Shown here one piece after another: positions 62,001 through 64,000 of a DNA stretch of 64,000 nucleotides. Within the stretch, counting starts at the first letter, position 1. The number at the start of each line of letters is the position of its first letter. The notes under the pieces are model-generated. The model had not been told where the DNA came from. It worked only from the letters and a program-made list of their open reading frames with translations, and did not search any database. Source of the DNA: Nemertoderma westbladi (lineage: Eukaryota > Xenacoelomorpha > Nemertodermatida > Nemertodermatidae); the NCBI GenBank assembly GCA_032718475.1, contig JAUCBJ010005435.1, forward strand, positions 1 through 64,000. The letters are read 5' to 3'. A program made the translations under genes and the position numbers.

Positions 62001-63276
62001 ATTTAGGAAATATAGGGTATCTATAATATAATGGGTAATATAAGGATAGGCCCTAAAAACTGCGAACTACGCGTAGTTGCAAGAGAGTGGACCTTAGGCG
62101 GCCCCCCACGTCGGGAGTCCCGTACCGGTCCGGTACCTAGACCAGTACTACACGACCGTAGTTGGTTACGGTTACGGTTTTTTGTCTACTTACCTAGGCC
62201 TATTTTTGTATTTTTTCATTGTAACAAGTAACATGTAAATATAGGCAACTGTATGTAGTTGGTGTAGTTCCGTCTGTTTGATTTATATCCTGAAGATGGC
62301 CCTAGTGGCAGAAATTAAATTGATAATAAAGAACTTGTTGTTTTCTCATTTAATCACCAGGGCAGAAATAACTCCAAAAAGATGACCTATATTTCCTAAA
62401 TTATGATGATGTATAGCTATGGTAATTAATGACTTGAGAGCCAGACCAACTTCAATACACTCGGCTCATATTGCTGAAAAGTGCTACTTTTAACGCTTAA
62501 TGTAAATGTAGTTAATAACAATTTGGGTGTGTGAGGGTGGGTTGTGTACATGTTATTATTACGGGACAAATTGAACTAATTATGATTGGTTGTTTTATAC
62601 AAATTCTAAAATGATAAATTGGGACTGGGGATTCAAAAGCAAAAGGTCTATTATTTCAAAACTAAGTTTAATGTATACTTTCGATATTCTTCATTGTTAG
62701 TTTGTCTCCAGATGGCTTTGCTTACTTTTGCAGTTCACTATACCCTCGGTTAGACTTAAACACCAGTCTATACCGACGTTCATGTCTGCAAATATCGTTA
62801 TTAGCTGGTCCTGATTACCTTGGCTAATTATACAACAATTGCCGAGGGTAATTATACCATGCTGACATAATAGGATTATAAACTCTACAATTAGTGAATT
62901 ACATAGTTTAACAGCTTGGAATTAATAAATATATCTGTGTCTATAAAGAACAACTATAAAACACTTTGATTAAAATAAATGTTTACATATTATAATTGCG
63001 TACATTACGATGTATAAGACACATTGACATATTCTGAGGTAACTGCACTCGCCCATGTAAACTATCTCGCTTCGCTCGGTTTATAAATCGACTGGTACAA
63101 CAGTAATCATATAAAGTCCCACTTTACACGACGTGGTATGCATAAATATTAATTATTTTGTTTATTAAAGGTCGTCGTCTGTATTAAAAGGAATTCAAGA
63201 AGAGGAAGACCGCGCATCTTCACCAGTGCCCGATGACGTCATCAATATTCAAAATAATGTTTCCATGGAAACCTAG
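22133..63276 (+). CDS. PLEKHG4-like: Puratrophin-1 / PLEKHG4-family RhoGEF, whole shared coding region
   Basis: The coding region is split into 23 exons: 22133-22339, 22839-23022, 24446-24584, 24996-25151, 26072-26820, 28494-28607, 29044-29167, 31065-31221, 31424-31591, 33501-33726, 43133-43290, 43469-43588, 43737-43928, 44182-44356, 44623-45248, 45649-45907, 46201-46613, 46732-46845, 53311-53472, 55283-55415, 57040-57168, 58139-58331 and 63171-63276. Every intron is GT-AG and every phase agrees, giving 1,667 residues plus TAG. The family is recognised from the combination of an N-terminal LRPGDFY region, a degenerate CRAL-TRIO, spectrin-like helices, a DH domain with YLLKPVQRMTKYALLIQDLL, a PH domain with FEIWFRR-like text (here FGIWFRR), and a post-PH MGVG...SIAVSP segment. 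By family it activates Rho-type GTPases and acts in the cytoplasm or at actin-rich membranes. It is longer than the roughly 1,200-residue vertebrate protein because of two disordered linkers. Confidence 0.93.
22839..23022 (+). CDS. PLEKHG4-like: Shared exon 2 (residues 70-131)
   Basis: Acceptor TCGTATTTTAG, donor GTTAGT, phase 0 to 1. It contains EGWPLVYNN and HHLRPGDFYFVVK. The RPGDFY signature is characteristic of the N-terminal region in PLEKHG4 relatives. Confidence 0.9.
23023..24445. other. Intron 2, about 1.4 kb
   Basis: AT-rich intron. I see no exon, tandem array or clear mobile element. Confidence 0.5.
24446..24584 (+). CDS. PLEKHG4-like: Shared exon 3 (residues 131-177)
   Basis: Acceptor TTGATACAG, donor GTAAGT, phase 1 to 2. 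It encodes DYFDMLFTHEWLVGLPE and LKHCVLCGPQGVVR, the end of the conserved N-terminal region. Confidence 0.9.
24593..24890 (+). mobile_element. tRNA-derived SINE-like element
   Basis: TGGAGTTAGTAGTGG at 24613-24627 resembles a pol III A box. GGTTCGATCC at 24660-24669 matches the B box, with tRNA-like spacing (about 47 bp). A unique body follows, and the 3' end is a short-repeat tail of TTTAC units (about 24866-24890). It lies in intron 3 immediately after the donor of shared exon 3. A known SINE family name cannot be given. Confidence 0.65.
24996..25151 (+). CDS. PLEKHG4-like: Shared exon 4 (residues 177-229)
   Basis: Acceptor TTTTTATCAG, donor GTAGGT, phase 2 to 2. It starts LTWEEVTHPKC and becomes Ser-rich (SRASMSSTGSVSSEAEL), where the disordered linker begins. 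Its last 13 nt, AACTTACAGACAG, are copied with the donor in the array that fills the next intron. Confidence 0.9.
25152..25590 (+). repeat. Minisatellite carrying 5' splice-site copies (intron 4)
   Basis: The period is about 68 bp. ACAG-GTAGGTTAGG-type donor copies begin at 25152 (authentic), 25266, 25334, 25402, 25470 and 25534. Four of the five extra copies, or close variants, include the exon tail TTACAGACAG or TAACAGACAG. The rest of the unit is intronic. Confidence 0.85.
25928..26032. repeat. (CTGT)n microsatellite before the acceptor of exon 5
   Basis: About 25 tandem TCTG units form a long pyrimidine-rich tract about 40 bp upstream of the acceptor CTTTCCAACAG. It may act as a variable-length polypyrimidine tract for that splice site. 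Confidence 0.9.
26072..26820 (+). CDS. PLEKHG4-like: Shared exon 5 (residues 229-479), disordered linker
   Basis: Acceptor CTTTCCAACAG, donor GTTAGT, phase 2 to 1. It encodes about 250 residues rich in Ser, Pro, Thr and Arg/Lys: SPSPKPSPKISDKFRKHRSP near the start, PPPSHAESVPPSSAPYLPP, then a more helical LAQRLAETESLLG near the end. Many SP and RxxS sites could be phosphorylated. There is no folded domain. The GC content is clearly higher than the flanking introns. The open frame continues upstream into the (CTGT)n repeat, but that part is intronic. Confidence 0.88.
26821..28493. other. Intron 5, about 1.7 kb
   Basis: AT-rich. TTCGATCGAAAATAAT at about 26975 and CGATCGAAATATTTGGTAA at about 27586-27605 hint at a decayed inverted-repeat element, with a GC-rich island at about 27360-27450. 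No exon is needed: the phases across the intron already agree. Confidence 0.4.
28494..28607 (+). CDS. PLEKHG4-like: Shared exon 6 (residues 479-517)
   Basis: Acceptor CTCTCTTGTAG, donor GTATGT, phase 1 to 1. It encodes SPYTNSFIASQLCISIP and ELLHSGSCIIPG, the entry into the CRAL-TRIO-like region. The next intron (28608-29043) is 436 nt with nothing recognised. Confidence 0.88.
29044..29167 (+). CDS. PLEKHG4-like: Shared exon 7 (residues 517-558)
   Basis: Acceptor TGTCTGTCCAG, donor GTGAGT, phase 1 to 2. GTRDLNQRPVIEL resembles the G--D--GRPV opening of CRAL-TRIO/Sec14 folds, followed by LDVGKLLLYYSNIP. Confidence 0.9.
29273..31064 (+). repeat. Minisatellite carrying 3' splice-site copies (intron 7)
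   Basis: The unit is about 47 bp (shorter, about 32-36 bp, near the 3' end) and contains CATTCATTTCTCACACAG followed by TTCCCA. The authentic acceptor at 31064 is TTATTTCTCACACAG, and exon 8 begins TTCCCA. The array therefore consists of copies of the acceptor plus the first six exon bases. Some copies lost the AG (CACACGGCA). The roughly 40 copies run right up to the exon. Confidence 0.88.
31065..31221 (+). CDS. PLEKHG4-like: Shared exon 8 (residues 558-610)
   Basis: Acceptor TTTCTCACACAG (the last copy of the array), donor GTAAGA, phase 2 to 0. The frame decides the acceptor: starting one CAG later, at 31072, would give a stop at once. It encodes LTRGMTVLVDARWALLSAAD, a typical CRAL-TRIO core strand with V-VD. 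Confidence 0.9.
31424..31591 (+). CDS. PLEKHG4-like: Shared exon 9 (residues 611-666)
   Basis: Acceptor TCTGTTTGCAG, donor GTGAGT, phase 0 to 0. It encodes the end of the CRAL-TRIO-like region: LLDISDRHQLTTYSGGRYTY and HEDWIRFRMK. The last motif (HE-WI-FR) also closes this region in Trio/kalirin-type RhoGEFs. The last 30 nt are repeated in the following array. Confidence 0.92.
31592..33416 (+). repeat. Minisatellite of exon-9 end plus donor, 41 bp x about 44 (intron 9)
   Basis: The first unit is 31592-31632. Each unit is 11 intronic bases (GTGAGTTCGAA) plus 30 bases that copy the end of exon 9 (CACGAGGATTGG...AGAATGAAG), so each holds a perfect AAG-GTGAGT donor. Most copies carry CACGGGG, while a minority keep the exon's CACGAGG. 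CCGGTTC and CCGTTTC variants alternate in blocks. Confidence 0.93.
33501..33726 (+). CDS. PLEKHG4-like: Shared exon 10 (residues 667-742)
   Basis: Acceptor CTCTCTCTGTAG, donor GTTAGT, phase 0 to 1. It starts LEPLSELCKAAASFLRRMHT, which follows directly on the FR-K-LEP junction of the family, and continues as helical, spectrin-like sequence. Confidence 0.9.
33727..42725 (+). repeat. 9-kb minisatellite, 43-bp unit, about 210 copies (intron 10)
   Basis: The unit reads TTAGTGTCGGTTTATTGTGT, then CTGTCTAACATTG and TATCAATTGG, with frequent 40-42 bp variants (missing T after GG, or GTCGTC for GTCTGTC). Exon 10 ends in ATCAATGTCGCTTG with donor GTTAGTG. The units carry ATCAATTG-GTTAGTG, so each resembles the exon-intron junction. 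Blocks of several hundred bp recur (for example starting near 34969, 36379, 37744, 39194, 40131 and 40730), a higher-order repeat. Confidence 0.93.
42726..43132. other. 3' end of intron 10
   Basis: About 400 bp of unique AT-rich sequence between the array and the acceptor TGTCCATTTTAG. No feature is recognised. Confidence 0.5.
43133..43290 (+). CDS. PLEKHG4-like: Shared exon 11 (residues 742-794)
   Basis: Acceptor TCCATTTTAG, donor GTACGT, phase 1 to 0. It encodes the helices VYIEVERTLHQLKTSADNHL and LEECMRMRLFDDEYNK, spectrin-like. Confidence 0.9.
43469..43588 (+). CDS. PLEKHG4-like: Shared exon 12 (residues 795-834)
   Basis: Acceptor ATTTTATTTTTAG, donor GTAAGT, phase 0 to 0. It starts IIHWLARKGESFL, whose W matches the conserved Trp of spectrin-repeat helix A, and ends EKEFEKFYFTAI. 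Confidence 0.9.
43737..43928 (+). CDS. PLEKHG4-like: Shared exon 13 (residues 835-898)
   Basis: Acceptor ATTTGATTAG, donor GTGAGG, phase 0 to 0. It encodes the continuous helices YCEKAEELIEEG and KLKLASFYRALERRRAEIDQ, spectrin-like. Confidence 0.9.
44182..44356 (+). CDS. PLEKHG4-like: Shared exon 14 (residues 899-957)
   Basis: Acceptor TTCTTCCGATAG, donor GTAGGT, phase 0 to 1. It encodes AFDWALSGMKYLAKMNMQ and RLLRYLERYQRKHPPI. The helix A Trp is again visible. Confidence 0.9.
44623..45248 (+). CDS. PLEKHG4-like: Shared exon 15 (residues 957-1165), second linker
   Basis: Acceptor CAATTCTTTTAG, donor GTTGGT, phase 1 to 0. It opens with a last helix (QVEFAQSRCRETEQLLRKR) and then becomes Ser/Pro/Asp-rich disordered sequence (RRPSQPSGHRPSQPPPMP; GRSHSMQDLGPDRSDDD). 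RRPS and RSHS look like basophilic kinase sites, and RSHSMQDL could bind 14-3-3 by general motif logic (inference). Strong GC enrichment sets it apart from the introns and makes shadow ORFs in other frames. The following 400-nt intron carries a small hairpin (TGTGGCGGCA at 45498 against TGCCGCCACA at 45554). Confidence 0.9.
45649..45907 (+). CDS. PLEKHG4-like: Shared exon 16 (residues 1166-1252), DH domain start
   Basis: Acceptor TTGTTTTAG, donor GTAAGT, phase 0 to 1. It encodes DH conserved region 1, MSELIQTERDYISSLDYVIE. The Glu of TERDY, about residue 1197, is the residue that contacts the GTPase switch in Dbl proteins. IEKIRDFHKHYFL is the next helix. Confidence 0.95.
46201..46613 (+). 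CDS. PLEKHG4-like: Shared exon 17 (residues 1252-1389), DH core
   Basis: Acceptor ATGTTCTAG, donor GTAGGT, phase 1 to 0. It encodes NIGVAFIRHEKSFNLYTLY and the hallmark YLLKPVQRMTKYALLIQDLL (about 1311-1330), the most conserved Dbl-homology helix. It ends with LMQDEFLVWQ, the first PH strand. All key DH positions seem intact. Confidence 0.96.
46732..46845 (+). CDS. PLEKHG4-like: Shared exon 18 (residues 1390-1427), PH domain
   Basis: Acceptor TTTTCTTTCAG, donor GTGAGT, phase 0 to 0. It encodes the PH strands MRHVFLFQELVVFSKRKK and VYHYKSSYK. The exon ends ACAAG and the intron begins GTGAGTATGG, the junction repeated more than 200 times downstream. Confidence 0.95.
46846..53058 (+). repeat. 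6.2-kb minisatellite of donor copies, 29 bp x about 210 (intron 18)
   Basis: The first unit is 46846-46874. It reads GTGAGTATGGGACCATGTAG then GGTGACAAG, and most units show a near-perfect ACAAG-GTGAGT donor. Variants (GACCGTGTAG, AAAGGTGAG, TGTATAGGG, GGGAGGACC) mark higher-order blocks of about 170-560 bp. The unit has no stop in the minus frames, which produces the spurious ORFs of up to 1,619 codons. Confidence 0.95.
53311..53472 (+). CDS. PLEKHG4-like: Shared exon 19 (residues 1428-1481), PH C-terminal half
   Basis: Acceptor TCATTTTGTAG, donor GTTAGC, phase 0 to 0. It encodes MSELGLTQTI, FGIWFRRYTSADSFTLQAKS and EIWVAELTNLLLHQ. The Trp at about 1470 is the near-invariant PH helix Trp. 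Confidence 0.95.
53473..54766 (+). repeat. Minisatellite of exon-19 end, 34 bp x about 38 (intron 19)
   Basis: The first unit is 53473-53506. Of 34 bases, 30 copy the end of exon 19 (GCCGAGTTAACCAACC...ACTTCATCAG) and 4 are the donor start GTTA. Variants include TTAGCC for TTAACC and TTGATCAG for TTCATCAG. Every unit ends ATCAG-GTTAGC, a site readable as donor or as acceptor-like CAG. Confidence 0.94.
54767..55282. other. 3' part of intron 19
   Basis: AT-rich unique sequence with a poly-G run at about 55145-55159. No exon or RNA gene is seen. Confidence 0.5.
55283..55415 (+). CDS. PLEKHG4-like: Shared exon 20 (residues 1482-1526), post-PH helix
   Basis: Acceptor TTTGTTTTCAG, donor GTAAGT, phase 0 to 1. 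It encodes AMRNRERQLSENNAMGVGSK and ITNRALAYLKTGRG. The MGVG-K and N-R---Y--KGR pattern after the PH domain is a PLEKHG4-family hallmark. Confidence 0.93.
55416..56714 (+). repeat. Minisatellite of exon-20 end, 46 bp x about 28 (intron 20)
   Basis: The first unit is 55416-55461. Each unit is the first 3 intron bases (GTA) plus 43 bases copying the end of exon 20 (AGTATAACCAACAGAGCGCT...AACAGGCCGAG), so each contains GAG-GTAAGTATAAC. Variants CTGACC, CTTTCTG and CTATACCTG for CTACCTG appear in blocks. Confidence 0.95.
57040..57168 (+). CDS. PLEKHG4-like: Shared exon 21 (residues 1526-1569)
   Basis: Acceptor TTTACTTCCAG, donor GTAAGT, phase 1 to 1. It encodes ARARNSIAVSPADNMGAS, which aligns with the conserved RSRASIAVAP-type post-PH motif of the family, then a Ser-rich stretch (SYSSGSSSNSSVISS). 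Two poly-G tracts (about 56739-56757 and 56936-56951) lie in the intron before it. Confidence 0.92.
57209..57394. mobile_element. MITE-like hairpin repeat, copy 2
   Basis: Near-identical to 378-576, including GTGATGATCCGAGTG, GTTAGTGAGTGAGTGAAAAT and TTAACATTACGAAATGATTG. It lies in intron 21. The two copies bracket almost the entire gene window and differ by small indels. Confidence 0.7.
57637..57728. mobile_element. Short hairpin element with 22-bp perfect stem
   Basis: 57657-57678 and 57686-57707 are exactly complementary with a 7-nt loop (CCTTAGT). Pairing continues outward through GTTTACCTGGTATCC against GGGTTACCACGTAAAC, giving arms of about 40 bp. Part of the arm (ACGGCGTTGAGTAATGTTA) recurs at about 57822. 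MITE-like. Confidence 0.7.
58139..58331 (+). CDS. PLEKHG4-like: Shared exon 22 (residues 1569-1633)
   Basis: Acceptor TGGTTTCCTAG, donor GTAAGT, phase 1 to 2. It encodes YTPFYHSGCYDPAAHQRPQ and SYGDSSPVDAVSPEPP, disordered C-terminal tail. Confidence 0.88.
58367..58503. mobile_element. MITE copy A (pair with 62731-62869)
   Basis: About 137 bp (from GCAGTTCACTATACCCTCGG through GGTCCTGATTACCTTGGCTA) occur almost identically at 62731-62869 in the same intron. The ends TATACCCTCGG and CCGAGGGTAATTATA (intact in copy B) are inverted. The first about 115 bp show essentially no difference between copies, so the duplication is recent. Confidence 0.75.
58677..58755. mobile_element. Hairpin element
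   Basis: ATCGTGACCAT-AGAGCCAGAACAACAC (58677-58703) pairs with 58726-58755, with a few unpaired bases and a loop of about 22 nt. No coding potential. MITE-like. Confidence 0.65.
59028..59074 (-). other. Hammerhead-like motif, possibly a Penelope-like element tail
   Basis: On the minus strand: CTGAAGA (59066-59060), a short CCCG-AAA-CGGG stem-loop, then GAAA (59045-59042). Outer sequences AUAUUCCG and CGGAUAU can pair with one bulge, giving the stem I / CUGANGA / stem II / GAAA order of hammerhead ribozymes. Stem III is poor and there is an extra base before the NUH triplet. It is therefore at best a decayed or unconventional copy. Motifs of this kind are known from ends of Penelope-like retroelements. 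Confidence 0.3.
60857..61060 (+). pseudogene. LINE reverse-transcriptase C-terminal fragment
   Basis: The reading frame includes KCGAFLGKLANLRQEFYF, IQRIYATSFYGSPVWDLFSH and ARIFTAWN. The IY--HFYGS-LWDLFS-E----WN pattern is common at the C-terminus of CR1/RTE-like LINE polymerases. The frame then breaks. The sequence continues as a 3' UTR-like region ending in AATAAACGAAATAAAATAAA (about 61204-61223), which suits a 5'-truncated LINE insertion. No catalytic part remains. Confidence 0.7.
61310..61385 (-). other. tRNA-like relic (tRNA pseudogene or SINE head)
   Basis: On the minus strand, GCTAGTTGAATGGTTAGAGC (61380-61361) resembles a D arm/A box. CAGACTTCCAACCTG resembles an anticodon arm with loop CTTCCAA, and CCTCGATCCC (61333-61324) resembles a T arm/B box. 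The acceptor stem does not pair, so it is not a working tRNA. Confidence 0.5.
61538..61939. repeat. 400-bp near-perfect palindrome of C-rich / G-rich repeats
   Basis: The left half is a tandem array of GGTACAAAACACAGACCCCC-like units. The right half is the same array inverted (GGGGGTCTGTGTTTTGTACC), joined near 61738 after a run of about 18 C. The outer 40 bp of both arms match exactly. The G-rich strand has many G5-G12 runs, so it could form quadruplexes as well as a cruciform. ORFs across it on both strands are artefacts. Confidence 0.9.
62731..62869. mobile_element. MITE copy B (pair with 58367-58503)
   Basis: Direct repeat of copy A, 4.36 kb downstream in the same intron. Its ends TATACCCTCGG and CCGAGGGTAATTATA are better preserved than in copy A (CCCAAGGGTAATTATG). 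Confidence 0.75.
63171..63276 (+). CDS. PLEKHG4-like: Shared exon 23 (residues 1633-1667), C-terminus and stop
   Basis: Acceptor TTTGTTTATTAAAG, phase 2. It encodes SSSVLKGIQEEEDRASSPVP and DDVINIQNNVSMET, then TAG at 63274-63276. The acceptor has a weak A-rich end but is the only one that keeps the frame. The short acidic tail is not recognised elsewhere. Confidence 0.8.
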
Positions 63277-64000
63277 ATATATCAAACTCTCATTTATCAA
63301 CAAACTGAATTTCAATTACTCGATGTCGCCGCTCTGAATGGTGTCCGAATCACTCGGGTCGGTTTCAGTTCGACTTCTTGATATAGAACGTGATCATACA
63401 GTAAATATGAAAATCTGTTGGGGGCCGTGGATACTTCGTTGGTAATTAACTCAAGTCATATTGGCTTATAATTATTGTCATGCCATGGGTGGGGGCGTGG
63501 GTATTACGGTAAGTCTTATTCACTATGGTTGTTAATCTCTTGTTATTTTAAACACATCGCTGTAAAACTTACTGACATTTTGATAAGTAATTTATTTTCC
63601 TCAAAAATATTTAATAATAATAAATGAATTGTTGTAAAATATTAAAGAATATTTAGTTAATATCAGCAAAATAACAACAAATTTTTGGGTTTCTCTGTAG
63701 AATTTAAACTTCCCAATTTAATTGTAACTCTTCTTAATTTACAACTGTCTTCCACTAATAAAACTACAGTCCATTCTTAAAATACAATATTTTAAGTCAT
63801 TTTTTAAGTCAATAGATATTTATCAACAATTTTTACTAATAATTATAATTATAAGTTCACTTTGTTACCCGGTTAATAATTTCGATTTTATTACAAATTC
63901 TATCTATTTATTTACACTTCTACCTCTATTATCGTCTAGGTCTTATTGTCTGCCCCCTCCCTACCATTTTGTGCTATGTTGGTTTGTATGTTTCAGGTTG
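63277..64000 (+). other. 3' UTR and downstream DNA
   Basis: AT-rich and without ORFs, as expected for a 3' UTR. The true end is unknown. Confidence 0.55.
63619..63624 (+). promoter_or_regulatory. Candidate polyadenylation signal AATAAA (a second at 63757-63762)
   Basis: Two AATAAA hexamers lie 343 and 481 bases after the stop. Either could define the 3' end. The choice cannot be made from sequence alone. Confidence 0.45.

Larger units (their letters stand above)
58332..63170. other. Intron 22, 4.8 kb, repeat-rich
   Basis: This intron holds the two MITE copies, the hairpin, the hammerhead-like motif, the LINE tail, the tRNA-like relic and the palindrome listed separately. At about 62285-62345, CCTGAAGATGGCCCTAGTGG followed by AATAAAGAACTTG looks like another retroelement 3' end. 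I see no internal exon, and exons 22 and 23 already join in phase. Confidence 0.6.

Overview
This is metazoan nuclear DNA from an invertebrate. It is intron-rich and AT-rich, with GT-AG introns, tRNA-derived SINE-like sequence, non-LTR retrotransposon relics, MITE-like hairpins and very long minisatellites. I cannot name the phylum from the sequence. I can defend one protein-coding gene, and it fills the window on the + strand. It is a RhoGEF of the puratrophin-1 / PLEKHG4 family. I built 23 shared coding exons (22133-63276) from splice sites and codon phase. They join without a frame break into 5,004 nt, or 1,667 residues plus a TAG stop at 63274-63276. Three separate short exons (3106-3222, 17577-17633, 21832-21873) each begin with an ATG, follow an in-frame stop, end in phase 0 at a GTAAGT donor and encode an acidic peptide. 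They look like alternative first exons for the same body.

Protein order, numbered from the first shared exon: conserved PLEKHG4-type N-terminal region (1 to about 200), Ser/Pro-rich disordered linker (about 229-480), degenerate CRAL-TRIO/Sec14-like region (about 480-666), spectrin-repeat-like helices (about 667-990), second disordered linker (about 990-1165), DH domain (about 1183-1365), PH domain (about 1375-1480), and a conserved post-PH segment with a Ser-rich tail (to 1667). It is predicted to be a cytoplasmic Rho-family guanine-nucleotide exchange factor.

Region by region: 1-3105 is upstream DNA with repeat fragments. 3106-22132 holds the three first exons, two about 1.65-kb inverted-repeat (foldback) elements, two non-autonomous hAT-like elements (one nested in a foldback), a reverse-transcriptase relic and two minisatellites. 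22133-26820 encodes the N-terminal region and first linker. 28494-33726 encodes the CRAL-TRIO-like part. 43133-45248 encodes the spectrin-like part and second linker. 45649-55415 encodes DH-PH. 57040-63276 encodes the tail. The last large intron (58332-63170) is full of hairpins, a LINE tail and a G/C-rich palindrome. 63277-64000 is 3' UTR and downstream DNA.

The most unusual feature is in the introns. At least seven contain a tandem array whose unit carries a copy of the adjoining splice site together with the neighbouring exon edge. Six arrays copy the 5' splice site (after exons 4, 9, 10, 18, 19, 20) and one copies the 3' splice site (before exon 8). Together they cover about 22 kb and hold several hundred decoy splice sites. 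Typical unit lengths (29, 34, 41, 43, 46, 47, 68 bp) are never a multiple of three. I find no bacterial-type system, CRISPR array or second protein-coding gene.
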